Origin: Ignavibacteriae bacterium HGW-Ignavibacteriae-3
Lineage (GTDB): Bacteria > Bacteroidota > Ignavibacteria > Ignavibacteriales > Melioribacteraceae
Length of the DNA stretch: 64,000 nt
Assembly (NCBI GenBank): GCA_002839795.1
Contig: PGYS01000001.1
Coordinates: 1 to 64,000, forward strand
Direction of reading: 5' to 3'
Shown here: positions 46,185 to 56,031 of the stretch, in pieces
Position numbering within the stretch: position 1 is the first letter of the stretch
Layout: every line of letters starts with the position of its first letter
Translations under genes and position numbers: made by a program
The notes under the pieces: generated by a model
The model's database searches: none
Seen by the model: only the letters and a program-made list of their open reading frames with translations
Told to the model about the DNA's origin: nothing

Positions 46185-47099
46185 ATGAAAGCAGTCGAAT
46201 TAGAAAATATTGTTAAAACATATTCAGCAAAGAAATCAACAGTTGTGGCTGTGAATGATGTTTCGTTTTCTGTTAATGAAGGGGAAGTCTTCGGTTTGAT
46301 TGGTCCTGACGGTGCCGGCAAAACATCAATTTTCCGTATTCTTACAACCCTCCTGCTTGCGGATAAAGGAATCGCCAATGTTCTTGGATATGATGTTGTA
46401 AAAGAATGGAAAACAATACGAAGTATCGTCGGCTATATGCCTGGAAAATTCTCTCTCTATCAGGATTTAACCGTTGAAGAAAACCTTGAGTTCTTTGCCA
46501 CGATATTCAATACAACTATTCAGGAAAATTATGATCTGGTTGCGGATATTTACAAACAGCTGGAGCCATTTAAAACGCGCCGCGCCGGAAAACTCAGCGG
46601 CGGAATGAAACAGAAGCTGGCACTCAGCTGCGCCCTAATTCATAAACCTAAAATTCTTTTCCTCGATGAACCGACAACGGGCGTGGACCCCGTTTCAAGA
46701 AAAGAATTCTGGGAAATGCTTAAACGGCTTAAAACGATGGGGATCAGCATTGTTGTGTCTACTTCTTATATGGATGAGGCAAAACTATGCGACAGAATTG
46801 CCCTGATGCAAAACGGCCAAATCATGAAAATAGATCGGCCCCAGACTATTGTAGATGAATTCGGAAAAAATCTTTACGCTGTTAACTCGGCTAACATGTT
46901 TAGGCTATTAACCGATCTGCGCGCCTATCCGCAAACTGAAAGCTGTTTCGCCTTCGGTGATAAACATCATCTTACTATGAAAGAGGACAATCCCAAAATG
47001 TTGAACGATTATCTGACAAACGCCGGTCACAATGATTTTAATATTTCGAAAATTGAACCGGGAATTGAAGATTGTTTTATGCAACTGATGAAAATTTAA
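46185..47099 (+). CDS. ABC exporter ATPase 1 (YbhF N-half-like)
   Basis: A 304-residue ABC ATPase. It has Walker A GLIGPDGAGKTS near residue 36, the signature KLSGGMKQKLALSCALIH, Walker B KILFLDEPTTGVDP, and a switch region. The GPDGAGKT form is that of the first half of E. coli YbhF. The C-terminal 80 residues form a regulatory or dimer segment. Homologues power export with the ABC-2 permeases YbhS and YbhR. ATG at 46185 is preferred because MKAVELENIVKTY is the normal start; the upstream ATGs lie within the repeat or the preceding gene. Confidence 0.9.
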   Translation: MKAVELENIVKTYSAKKSTVVAVNDVSFSVNEGEVFGLIGPDGAGKTSIFRILTTLLLADKGIANVLGYDVVKEWKTIRSIVGYMPGKFSLYQDLTVEENLEFFATIFNTTIQENYDLVADIYKQLEPFKTRRAGKLSGGMKQKLALSCALIHKPKILFLDEPTTGVDPVSRKEFWEMLKRLKTMGISIVVSTSYMDEAKLCDRIALMQNGQIMKIDRPQTIVDEFGKNLYAVNSANMFRLLTDLRAYPQTESCFAFGDKHHLTMKEDNPKMLNDYLTNAGHNDFNISKIEPGIEDCFMQLMKI

Positions 47100-47166
47100 A
47101 AGCTTCTCGGTTTCTTAACAGTAAAAAATATGCAGAAAAGACACCGGGGCACAAAGAAAAAAGTAT

Positions 47167-47910
47167 ATGACAAACGAAATAGTAATAAAGACAGACAAAC
47201 TCACTAAAAAATTCGGCGATTTCACAGCTGTAAACGAAATCTCCTTCGAAGTAAACAAAGGCGAAATTTTCGGATTTCTGGGAGCCAACGGTGCCGGAAA
47301 AACGACCGCAATGAAAATGCTTATTGGAATTTCAAAACCGAGTTCCGGAAGCGCAGAGGTGGCCGGCTTTGATGTTTATAAACAGACCGAGCAGATAAAA
47401 AAAAATATAGGCTACATGAGTCAGAGATTCTCTTTGTATGAAGACTTAACAATAAAAGAAAATATTCAGCTCTTCGCGGGAATTTATGGATTAACTGATA
47501 AAGAAATTGAATCAAAGGGTGAAGCTCTGATTACTAAATTAAATCTGCAGAACGAATCCAATAAAGTTGTAGGGCAACTCCCGCTCGGTTGGAAACAAAA
47601 GCTTGCATTCAGTATCGCCATCCTCCACCGGCCGAAAATCGTTTTTCTTGACGAACCGACCGGCGGCGTGGATCCGGTTACCAGAAGACAATTCTGGGAT
47701 ATGATTTATGAAGCGGCAGACGGAGGCATAACTGTTTTTGTTACTACACATTATATGGATGAGGCCGAGTATTGCAGCAGGGTTTCTATAATGGTGGACG
47801 GAGTAATTACCGCCCTTGATTCCCCGGCGAATCTAAAAAAGCAGTACGTAGCAGGCTCAATGGAAGAGGTATTTATAATGCTGGCGCGTAAAGCAAAACG
47901 CGGAGAATAA
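47167..47910 (+). CDS. ABC exporter ATPase 2 (YbhF C-half-like)
   Basis: A 247-residue ABC ATPase with Walker A GFLGANGAGKTTAMKML near residue 36 and Walker B KIVFLDEPTGGVDP. The signature reads LPLGWKQKLAFS instead of LSGGQ, exactly the deviation seen in the second half of YbhF. Together with the preceding gene it would form an asymmetric ATPase pair. The two are separate genes here, 67 bp apart, whereas E. coli has one fused protein. Confidence 0.9.
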   Translation: MTNEIVIKTDKLTKKFGDFTAVNEISFEVNKGEIFGFLGANGAGKTTAMKMLIGISKPSSGSAEVAGFDVYKQTEQIKKNIGYMSQRFSLYEDLTIKENIQLFAGIYGLTDKEIESKGEALITKLNLQNESNKVVGQLPLGWKQKLAFSIAILHRPKIVFLDEPTGGVDPVTRRQFWDMIYEAADGGITVFVTTHYMDEAEYCSRVSIMVDGVITALDSPANLKKQYVAGSMEEVFIMLARKAKRGE

Positions 47911-47948
47911 AAATCTTTGTATCTCTGCAGAAATTATTCTCTCGCAAA

Positions 47949-47968
47949 CCTGCCTGCCGGCAGGCAGG
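47949..47968. repeat. 20-bp palindromic repeat CCTGCCTGCCGGCAGGCAGG
   Basis: CCTGCCTGCCGGCAGGCAGG is a perfect 20-bp palindrome between the second ATPase gene and the first permease gene, followed by GTCGCAAAGAACGCAA. Its GC content is far above the surroundings. The shape and the flanking CGCAAAG words suggest an interspersed intergenic element rather than a gene-specific site. Confidence 0.6.
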
Positions 47969-48002
47969 GTCGCAAAGAACGCAACGGAGAAGAGAAAAAT
48001 AA

Positions 48003-49106
48003 ATGAAACAGCTTTTTACATTCATAAGAAAGGAATTTCATCACATACTGCGTGATTACCGCACGATGATGGTCCTGCTCGGGCTGCCGATAGTTCAGCT
48101 CCTTATATTCGGATTTGCAATAACAAACGAAACCAGAAACAGTGCAATAGCGGTTTTAGATATTTCCAAAGATGAGGCAACACAAAACGTTATAACAAAA
48201 TTGGAAAGTAGCAGGTATTTCGATATTGACAGGTCTTTAACTTCGTCTCAACAGATTGAACAGGCATTTAAAAATGGAAGGATAAAACTTGCTGTGATTT
48301 TTCAGCCGAATTTTCAAAACGAATTAATGCACTCGAATAATGCCCAGATTCAATTGATCGCCGACGCGACAGATCCCAACCAGGCCTCAACATTGGTGAA
48401 TTACGCCAGCTCAATTATTATGGAATATCAGAGCGAATTAAATGATCAGAACAAACTGCCCTATACAATAAATACAGAAATGAGAATGCTGTACAATCCC
48501 GAACTTAAAGGTGCGTATACTTCTGTTCCGGGGGTTATGGCAATGATTCTTCTTTTGATTTCAACGATGATGACTTCCATCTCTATAGTGAAAGAGAAGG
48601 AGCTCGGAACTATGGAAATTCTGCTTGTTTCTCCCATGAAGCCGGCTATGGTTATCCTGAGCAAGGTGATTCCATACTTTATTGTTTCGCTTGTGAACAT
48701 TGCAAGTATTTTGCTGCTGAGTGTTTTCGTTTTGGGGATGCCTATTCAGGGAAGCATATTTTTATTAATAGCGGTTACAATTTTATATATCCTCTGCGCG
48801 CTTTCGCTGGGAATTCTGATATCAACAGCAACCGATTCGCAGTTAGCCGCAATGCTCATTTCTCTGCTCGGTTTAATGCTTCCGGTAGTAATGTTAAGCG
48901 GATACGCTTTCCCCATAGCAAATATGCCGACCATACTTCAGGTTATCTCAAACATTGTTCCCGCCAAATGGTACATCATAATGGTTAAATCTGTTATGAT
49001 AAAGGGAATGGGACTCGCCGGCATCTGGAAAGAATCCCTTATCATCGGCGGAATGACTGCGGTTTTTCTTTTGATCAGCATTAAAAGATTCAAGATAAGG
49101 TTATAA
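48003..49106 (+). CDS. ABC-2 permease 1 (YbhS-like)
   Basis: A 367-residue ABC-2-type exporter permease. It has an N-terminal TM with RKEFHHILRDYRTMMVLLGLPIVQLLIFGFA, a large periplasmic domain (about residues 45-170), and five C-terminal helices with VKEKELGTMEILLVSPM and LSGYAFPIANMPTILQ near the end. YbhS-type permeases pair with YbhR. The stop codon overlaps the next start (TAATG). Confidence 0.92.
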   Translation: MKQLFTFIRKEFHHILRDYRTMMVLLGLPIVQLLIFGFAITNETRNSAIAVLDISKDEATQNVITKLESSRYFDIDRSLTSSQQIEQAFKNGRIKLAVIFQPNFQNELMHSNNAQIQLIADATDPNQASTLVNYASSIIMEYQSELNDQNKLPYTINTEMRMLYNPELKGAYTSVPGVMAMILLLISTMMTSISIVKEKELGTMEILLVSPMKPAMVILSKVIPYFIVSLVNIASILLLSVFVLGMPIQGSIFLLIAVTILYILCALSLGILISTATDSQLAAMLISLLGLMLPVVMLSGYAFPIANMPTILQVISNIVPAKWYIIMVKSVMIKGMGLAGIWKESLIIGGMTAVFLLISIKRFKIRL

Positions 49107-50224
49107 TGAGAACACTTATTTTTTTATTGAGAAAAGAATTTTTGCAAATCTTCCGCAATAAGTTAATTCTGCGGATGATATTTGTAATGCCGGTAATGCA
49201 GCTTATTGTTCTCCCCTTTGCCGCTAATTATGAAATGAAAAATATTTTGCTCAGCGTTGTGGATAACGACCATTCGGAATACTCGAGGAAATTAATTAAT
49301 GAGTTTACGTCCTCCGGTTATTTTATATTATCCGATGTATCTCCTTCGTATGAAAAAGCACTTAAAGTTATTGAAGACGACAAAGCTGATCTGATAGTTG
49401 AAATTCCCCGGGGGTTCGAGCGCGATCTGGTACGGGACAATCAAACAAAAGTTATGATCTCAGCCAATGCAATAAACGGTCAAACTTCCGGATTGGCAGT
49501 CTCATACTCGAATACAATAATTAAAGAGTTTAACAATAGGATCCGCGCCGAGTGGATTCAGCAGCCCCGTCTGAACCCTCTTCCGGTGGTTGAGATAACC
49601 AGCAATAACTGGTTTAATCCCAAAATGAATTATAAATACTTCATAGTTCCAGGTGTTCTTGCCCTCCTTGTTACGCTGATCGGTTTTATTTTAACATCGT
49701 TAAACATTGTAAAGGAAAAGGAAACGGGGACTATTGAGCAGTTAAATGTATCTCCTATCAAAAAGTATCAGTTTATACTCGGAAAACTCATTCCTTTTTG
49801 GATTCTTGGAATGTTCGTTCTGATTCTCGGATTTCTGATAAGCTTTATAGTTTATGGAATTTTTCCCGAGGGAAATTTTTTAATCGGATTTCTTTTCGCC
49901 GGAATATATTTAATCGCTATTCTGGGATTTGGGCTGCTTACATCAACATTTGCGGAAACACAGCAGCAGGCAATGTTTATAGCGTATTTCTTTATGATGA
50001 TATTTGTTCTGCTTGGAGGTTTGTTTGCGCCAATAGAAAATATGCCGGATTGGGCCAAATATTTAACCTACATTAATCCGGTCAGTTATATTATAGAAGT
50101 GATGCGGATGCTGGTTTTAAAAGGCAGCGGATTTACAGATCTGTTAAAACATTTCGGAATAATCCTTCTTTTTGCCGTAGTGTTTAACGGACTCGCAATT
50201 TTCAATTATAAGAAAACAACGTGA
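49106..50224 (+). CDS. ABC-2 permease 2 (YbhR-like)
   Basis: A 372-residue ABC-2 permease with the same plan as the preceding protein: RKEFLQIFRNKLILRMIFVMPVMQLIVLPFA at the N terminus, a periplasmic domain, VKEKETGTIEQLNVSPIKKYQF after TM2, and GGLFAPIENMPDWAKYLTYINP before the last helix. It overlaps the preceding gene by one base and should form the heterodimeric membrane part with it. Confidence 0.92.
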   Translation: MRTLIFLLRKEFLQIFRNKLILRMIFVMPVMQLIVLPFAANYEMKNILLSVVDNDHSEYSRKLINEFTSSGYFILSDVSPSYEKALKVIEDDKADLIVEIPRGFERDLVRDNQTKVMISANAINGQTSGLAVSYSNTIIKEFNNRIRAEWIQQPRLNPLPVVEITSNNWFNPKMNYKYFIVPGVLALLVTLIGFILTSLNIVKEKETGTIEQLNVSPIKKYQFILGKLIPFWILGMFVLILGFLISFIVYGIFPEGNFLIGFLFAGIYLIAILGFGLLTSTFAETQQQAMFIAYFFMMIFVLLGGLFAPIENMPDWAKYLTYINPVSYIIEVMRMLVLKGSGFTDLLKHFGIILLFAVVFNGLAIFNYKKTT

Positions 50225-50228
50225 TAAA

Positions 50229-50918
50229 ATGGATGAAAGCAGTTTTGATACTAAAAAAGTGAGTCATTTTGAAGAAATTGCCCGCAAAGCCGTTGTTGCT
50301 TACGACCAGCTTTTTTTAATGGCGCTCGCAGTCCTCTCTGATAATGAAAACTCAGAGAAAAATGTATTAGTTGTAGGATGCGGAACAGGAAAGGAGTTAT
50401 TGACATTCGCAGAGAAAAAGAAAAACTGGAAACTGACCGGAGTGGACCCGTCGGAAGAAATGATAAATGTTTCCCGGGAAAAAATACAAGAAAATAAATT
50501 AAACGGCCGCGTCAGTTTGTTACATGGAGTGGTTAATCAACTGCCGGAAGAAAAAGAATTTGATGCCTCAACAGTAATATTTGTGCTGCGGTTTATCCCC
50601 GAAGATTCGGAAAAATTATCTTTGCTTAAAGATATATCCGATAGATTAAAACCGGGTGCGCGGATTGTTATTGTAGATCAGTTCGGAGAACGCGAAGATG
50701 ACTCTTTCAGGGGACTGGTTGAAGACTGGAAAAAATACATGCTATATAACGGTATACCCTCTGAGGTTCAAAATAAAATTGCGGAACATGCAATGGCCCG
50801 GAGTGTTGTCAGTGAAGAAAGCATCAAAAAATTATTAGGCAAAGCCGGATTTAATAGAATTAAGACCTTTTATCAGGCATTTACAAATATTGGATATGTC
50901 GCTTATAAACAGAATTAA
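50229..50918 (+). CDS. Class I SAM-dependent methyltransferase
   Basis: A 229-residue methyltransferase. Motif I is VLVVGCGTGKELLTFA (about residues 48-63), with an acidic VDPSEEMI after it and FVLRFIPEDSEKLSLLKDISDRLKPGARIVIVDQF later. It lies four bases after the YbhR-like gene and before the DUF3943 gene, so it is the eighth gene of the efflux operon. The substrate is unknown; methylation of the exported compound or of a membrane component is only a guess. Confidence 0.85.
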   Translation: MDESSFDTKKVSHFEEIARKAVVAYDQLFLMALAVLSDNENSEKNVLVVGCGTGKELLTFAEKKKNWKLTGVDPSEEMINVSREKIQENKLNGRVSLLHGVVNQLPEEKEFDASTVIFVLRFIPEDSEKLSLLKDISDRLKPGARIVIVDQFGEREDDSFRGLVEDWKKYMLYNGIPSEVQNKIAEHAMARSVVSEESIKKLLGKAGFNRIKTFYQAFTNIGYVAYKQN

Positions 50919-50926
50919 AATAAAAA

Positions 50927-52342
50927 ATGAGAGACAAAAAACACGCAAGAAAATATTTGCGGCGGATTTTCTTCATTTTAATACCGGTCATAATTCTTAA
51001 CAGCAAAGCAGAATCACAGACCGCCTCCAATTATGAGCTACCCTCAGGGCTAACAGCTTTTTCGCTATCGGATTCTTCTGAAATTCAAATATCAAAAAAA
51101 TATTTTCTGCCCGCAGCAGAAATAGTTGGATTGAATTTTGCAGTCTGGGGGTATCATAGGTATTTGAGCGGAGAGGGGTGGTCCAATATCAGCTGGGAAT
51201 CTATAAAATATAATTTTAAAAATGGATTCGAATGGGACGTGGACGGATATCTCGTCAATCAATTTTGGCATCCTTACCACGGATCAAATTATTTTAATCT
51301 CGCGCGCTCTAATGGCCTGAATTTCTGGGAGTCGGCGCTTTATTCTTTAGGCGGAAGCTTGATGTGGGAATATTTTATGGAAAATGAAAGACCTTCATAC
51401 AATGACATTGTTAATACCCCCGTCTCAGGAACAATTCTTGGTGAAATATCATTCCGCGTTTCTAACTTAATAATTGATGAAAGCTCGTCCGGGCTGGAAA
51501 GATTCATTCGTGAATTTACTTCAACACTTCTGAATCCAATGCAGGGATTTAACCGGATGATCACGGGGGAGATGTGGAAAAGCGGGATTAAAAATATAAA
51601 GCCTGACTTTAGTCTTACACTTTCAACGGGCGTTCACAATGTTTTCTTTGGAGGAAGAATAAAAGATGGGAGAATATATCTCTCTTTAGGAGGTGATTTA
51701 ATTTACGGTGATCCCCTGAAGACACAGGAGCACAGAAAGCCCTTTGACTATTTTAATGTTCACACAGAATTGCATATCGCGGAGAACGACAACATTGTCG
51801 GTATTTCCGCCAGCGGGGTTCTCTGGGATTCTAAATTCAAAATGTTCGCTAATTCAAACGAGGTAATCGGTATTTACAAAGAAATTGATATTCATATTAA
51901 TACAGTATATAAATTATCAGCCACGAGCGTTTCATCGCAGATTATAAGCCGTATACCAATATCAAATTCTCTTGCACTACAGAATTATTTCGGGGTTTCC
52001 GCAATTTTAATGGGAGGAACCAATTCGCAATATTCAAGTACTGAAGGAAAGGATTATAATATTGGGCCGGGCGCTAGCGCAAAGATCGGTTCTAAATTGA
52101 TTCTTAAAAATTCCGGCGAGTTTTATCTCAACTATAAAAGATATTGGATACACACTCTTAGCGGTGCGAGAGGAGAGGAGTTTATAGGCCTGCTTAATAT
52201 TGGACTTAACTTTAAATTGGTTGATGGAAGCACTTTGGGGACAGAGCTTTTGCTTTACGAACGATCTGGCGATTATAAAAATTTTCCGGACACAAAAAGT
52301 TCAAACATTGCCGTCAGAATGTATATGAGGCATAACATTTAG
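50927..52342 (+). CDS. DUF3943 outer-membrane protein
   Basis: A 471-residue protein with an N-terminal signal region (about 1-30) and the DUF3943 block: NFWESALYSLGGSLMWEYFMENERPSYNDIVNTPVSGTILGE followed by LNPMQGFNRMITG. The rest is rich in alternating beta pattern and ends like an outer-membrane strand (NIAVRMYMRHNI). The function is unknown. It is the last gene of the efflux operon, eight bases after the methyltransferase. Confidence 0.85.
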   Translation: MRDKKHARKYLRRIFFILIPVIILNSKAESQTASNYELPSGLTAFSLSDSSEIQISKKYFLPAAEIVGLNFAVWGYHRYLSGEGWSNISWESIKYNFKNGFEWDVDGYLVNQFWHPYHGSNYFNLARSNGLNFWESALYSLGGSLMWEYFMENERPSYNDIVNTPVSGTILGEISFRVSNLIIDESSSGLERFIREFTSTLLNPMQGFNRMITGEMWKSGIKNIKPDFSLTLSTGVHNVFFGGRIKDGRIYLSLGGDLIYGDPLKTQEHRKPFDYFNVHTELHIAENDNIVGISASGVLWDSKFKMFANSNEVIGIYKEIDIHINTVYKLSATSVSSQIISRIPISNSLALQNYFGVSAILMGGTNSQYSSTEGKDYNIGPGASAKIGSKLILKNSGEFYLNYKRYWIHTLSGARGEEFIGLLNIGLNFKLVDGSTLGTELLLYERSGDYKNFPDTKSSNIAVRMYMRHNI

Positions 52343-52428
52343 GTTTTTGTGAAAAAGTTTATTCAGCTGCGATTGAGGAATTGTTTGCGCGGTTCCTTTG
52401 TGGCAGAATTGATCTTTATAATAGACTG

Positions 52429-52451
52429 CTCTCCCGGAATAAGCGGGAGAG
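52429..52451. terminator. Hairpin terminator between converging operons
   Basis: CTCTCCCG (52429-52436) and CGGGAGAG (52444-52451) form an 8-bp GC-rich stem with a 7-nt loop. It lies 87 bp after the efflux operon and 25 bp from the end of the converging Asp-box gene, and may serve both. T-runs are poor on either side. Confidence 0.5.
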
Positions 52452-52475
52452 AGGAATAAAAGTCCTCGGTGAATT

Positions 52476-55400
52476 CTACTTCATCAAAATTAATTTCTTG
52501 GAGCTTGAAAACTCGTTTGCTGAAATTCTGTAAAAATAAACCCCGCTGCTGAATTTAGTTCCGCTCCAAATGTAACGGTGTGTTCCCGCGTCAAGTTCGG
52601 AATCAACAAGAGTATCGACCGATCTTCCGATGGCGTCGAAAATTTCCAACTTAACTTTACTATGTCTCGGAAGGGAAAATTTAATTGTAGTCTCTGGATT
52701 AAAAGGATTCGGATAGTTCTGAGAAAGACTGTATTGAGCCGGCAGAGATTCATCGGTCTCAACAGACGAAGCTCCGGGCTGAATTTTTAAATTATCAATT
52801 ATCCAGCCCCACCCGGTTTCATTTTCATCTGCATAAAGACGAAACCGGACTAAAATTACTTCACCCCGATTAAATGTTTTAGTCATGTCAATCTTATGGC
52901 TGACGTAATGAGAGGATGCTGGATTTGTGGAAGAGTTATACAAGGACAGCCAGGATGAATTATATCTGCTGTCATATCCGTCTTCAAAGGGTATCCAGGT
53001 TAATCCGTCTCTGCTGCCCTCTACCACGACGTAATCCCAGAATTCAGAATCTCCGAAAACGGTATTAAGTTCGCCGGGCTCTATGAGCGCTATGTCATTA
53101 TATTCTATGTTTGCCAGTCCCTGCGACCAGGAAATTTTTATCGGTACAAGAAGATTGTAATGATAATCCGTTGAATTTGAGTAAGGGTGCGGTGAGTTTA
53201 CGGCGGTGTTCAAAAAATTTGCCGGCTTTGATATTGTAAAACCGTTGCCCGCAAAATCATCCGTCGGCTCATCGAAAAAGTTGCTGTAATTTACCTGGGT
53301 GGGTTTAAGATTGTAAAGTTCGATACTTCTTAAAGATGATTTGTAGCTTCTGCCCGATTTGTATGAGGTTACCTGTATATCAGTTTTTCCAAAAAATGTC
53401 GGAATTATATTAAATGTTTTCTCCTGCACATTTGAAGCATTAAGTTTCATTAGTTGCTGCCCGTTCAGTGTAACTAATGTTGAATCGTAAATTGATCTCA
53501 GACTCACGACAAGATTAATTGATTTATCCACGCTCTGAGAAAGAGCTGTGATAACGGGGGATAGTGTTACTGCCGGGGGTTCATACCCGCTTAGTTGCGG
53601 AAGGGTTACGCTGAATATTCCTCTCCCGTGAGTCGCAAGAACGACCTGATCATTCACAATTTTCATATCCCATATTGAAACCGCCGGCAAGCCGTTGTTT
53701 GCCAAACGCCACGAGATACCTTTGTCTGTGGATTCGAATAAACCAATCTCGGTGCCGGCCCATATAATATTTAAATCATACGGCATTACAAGAACACAAT
53801 ATGTAGCAACATCCGGATAGCCGTTGTTGCTCGTTGCTCCAAATCCAAAGCCGGAAATATCCTCCCATGTTTTTCCGAGATCGGTTGTTCTGATAATCTT
53901 TGGCGCGCCGGAAAATGAATATGTTATAAAAGCTGTATTCATTTCAGTGGGGTGAGTATCAATTCCCGAAATGGACCCCGGTGCAATTATGCCAGTTGGT
54001 TTGTAAACTGAATCAAAAGTTATCCCCCCGTCTTTCGATACGAACAATCTGCTGTCAGTATTCGCGAATCTATAACCGGCCCACACAACCTGCGGATCGG
54101 CGATGCTTACAGCCACCGGAGTTGAGGTTCCGCTATATGACCAGCCTTTGGGCTGAAGTATTAAACTCTTAGACCAGGACGCGCCGAAGTCTTCGGATCT
54201 CCAGACGCCCTGTGATCCAGTTGTGTATATTACATCTGGATCGCTGTTGGATTTAGCAATTCTCGAAACAAAAACGCCTTTTCCTGATCCTACATCTTCA
54301 AGACCTTTCGTTGCCGGATTCCATGTAGTTCCGCCATCCGTAGATCTGTAAAATGTATTATACTGACTTCCGCCGATAATTTTATTTGGATCCTTATAAT
54401 GCCAGGAAACGTCAAAACCGTCACCTCCAATCGCTTCTTTATAAAGCGAAATCGCTGAGGCATCTTGTCCTTTTGGAGAAATCCATGTTCCGTTATCCTG
54501 CATTCCGCCAATGTATTCATTGGCGCCCGGTTTTTTATCAACGCCGTAAAACTGCGTTGTGTTATACCCGCCGTTGCTTAAATTATTGTTCGCCGCATTT
54601 CCTCCCCAGGTTATTCCCCCGTTTGTGGAATAGGCTACTCCACCGTCGTTTCCATTAATAATCCAGAAAGTTCCGGGCGAGGAAGCAAGAGGAACGGGTG
54701 TAATGTTATGATGATCAACATGAACATACGGTTTTCCTGATTGACCGCTGCCGCTGGTTATCTGGGTGAATAGAGCGTTGCGTGTGCCTGGAGACGGCGT
54801 CCCGATCTCGGCTCTCCAAAGTTGTATGCCTCCTAAAAAAACAATCTTTTCGTTATCGGGATGAACAGCGATCGCATTATCATACCATCCCTGATTCCCC
54901 AGCCACGAATAAGTCTTTCCGTCTGAGGAATTAACCGTCATCCAATTGACCCCTTTATCTTCAGATAGAAATAAGCCTGATCCGGTGGATGTCTGAGCGC
55001 TTGCATATATATAATTTGGATTTTTGCCGGAAACGGCGATTTCTATTCGTCCATTTGTCGTAAGACCGTTGCTCGACCTCACCCAGTTCAATCCGCCGTC
55101 AGTAGATTTGTATACGCCGTCATTGTTAACAGCACAATACTGAATTGAAAAATTTGAAGGGTCTGCTTTTAAATCCTGGGCCTTGTTTCCGGATGTGCTT
55201 AAAGTTCTCTGCCAATTAAGACCGCCATCGGTTGACCGCCACACTCCGCCCGGATTTACCGAACTGAGCGGACCCGGATTGGTGCATGCAAGTACCAGGT
55301 TATGATTAGTCGGACTCACAATTATTCTATTCACATTCCGGAAATTAAAATTCGCCGTTGAGGATAATTGAACCCATGTTTCGCCGCGGTCGGTAGATTT

Positions 55401-56009
55401 AAAAATCCCCGCGCCGTTAACCGCATCAAGATTGGCGAATCCCTCTCCGGTGCCGCAGTATATAGTATTTAAATTGGAGGGCGCCTGCGCAAGAACGGTC
55501 GTCGCGAGATTTGGTAATGTCTGAGTTTTGTTTACCCAGCTTATGCCGGCATTGGTGGTTTTCCAGATACCGCCGCTTACAGAACCGGCAAACCATGTTT
55601 TATTGGTTGCGTCGGAAGTATCCACAATAATTCCCCGTGTTCTTCCGCTTACATTTCCGGGACCGCGTTCGACCCAGTTAAGAGCGGTGGTTTTAAATAA
55701 GCGGCTGCGCTGCTGAGATTTTGTGAGTTCCTGCATTAAATAATTTAGACCGTAATCCGTGGAGGATTTTCCGTCACGAGTCCTGATCTCATGTTGAAAC
55801 TTATCGAACATATCCGGTTCGTCGTATTTTCCTTTTTCCTTAATCTCTTTGTTCAATTTGGGCTTAACCGGATTAGAATAATAATGCATGCCGAAAACAT
55901 TATAATATTTATCCGCGTTATTCTTAACCTGTGCAAAAACATTATGAAAAAAAATTGCCGGAATAATTAAAAAAAATATGGCTAGAAGTAGATTCTTGTG
56001 TTTATTCAT
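52476..56009 (-). CDS. Large secreted Asp-box (BNR/sortilin-like) protein with T9SS domain
   Basis: A 1177-residue secreted protein. It has a signal peptide (1-27, ending NVFAQ), about ten Asp-box repeats of the form S-x-D-x-G-x-x-W between residues about 130 and 790 (for example STDRGETWVQL and STDGGLNWVRS), a beta-rich middle part, and a T9SS sorting domain (SQNYPNPFNPET, then a final K-K-L-I-L-M-K). The repeats build a beta-propeller like that of xyloglucanases (GH74) and sortilins. A catalytic role is not shown. ATG at 56009 is the first true ATG; upstream in-frame starts are only TTG. Confidence 0.86.
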   Translation of the reverse strand: MNKHKNLLLAIFFLIIPAIFFHNVFAQVKNNADKYYNVFGMHYYSNPVKPKLNKEIKEKGKYDEPDMFDKFQHEIRTRDGKSSTDYGLNYLMQELTKSQQRSRLFKTTALNWVERGPGNVSGRTRGIIVDTSDATNKTWFAGSVSGGIWKTTNAGISWVNKTQTLPNLATTVLAQAPSNLNTIYCGTGEGFANLDAVNGAGIFKSTDRGETWVQLSSTANFNFRNVNRIIVSPTNHNLVLACTNPGPLSSVNPGGVWRSTDGGLNWQRTLSTSGNKAQDLKADPSNFSIQYCAVNNDGVYKSTDGGLNWVRSSNGLTTNGRIEIAVSGKNPNYIYASAQTSTGSGLFLSEDKGVNWMTVNSSDGKTYSWLGNQGWYDNAIAVHPDNEKIVFLGGIQLWRAEIGTPSPGTRNALFTQITSGSGQSGKPYVHVDHHNITPVPLASSPGTFWIINGNDGGVAYSTNGGITWGGNAANNNLSNGGYNTTQFYGVDKKPGANEYIGGMQDNGTWISPKGQDASAISLYKEAIGGDGFDVSWHYKDPNKIIGGSQYNTFYRSTDGGTTWNPATKGLEDVGSGKGVFVSRIAKSNSDPDVIYTTGSQGVWRSEDFGASWSKSLILQPKGWSYSGTSTPVAVSIADPQVVWAGYRFANTDSRLFVSKDGGITFDSVYKPTGIIAPGSISGIDTHPTEMNTAFITYSFSGAPKIIRTTDLGKTWEDISGFGFGATSNNGYPDVATYCVLVMPYDLNIIWAGTEIGLFESTDKGISWRLANNGLPAVSIWDMKIVNDQVVLATHGRGIFSVTLPQLSGYEPPAVTLSPVITALSQSVDKSINLVVSLRSIYDSTLVTLNGQQLMKLNASNVQEKTFNIIPTFFGKTDIQVTSYKSGRSYKSSLRSIELYNLKPTQVNYSNFFDEPTDDFAGNGFTISKPANFLNTAVNSPHPYSNSTDYHYNLLVPIKISWSQGLANIEYNDIALIEPGELNTVFGDSEFWDYVVVEGSRDGLTWIPFEDGYDSRYNSSWLSLYNSSTNPASSHYVSHKIDMTKTFNRGEVILVRFRLYADENETGWGWIIDNLKIQPGASSVETDESLPAQYSLSQNYPNPFNPETTIKFSLPRHSKVKLEIFDAIGRSVDTLVDSELDAGTHRYIWSGTKFSSGVYFYRISANEFSSSKKLILMK

Positions 56010-56031
56010 TTTTGAGCCCAAAAGTCATAAA

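Noticed and set aside
54290..54658. Antisense frames inside the Asp-box gene
   Set aside because: They overlap repeats of a clear secreted protein and have no independent support.
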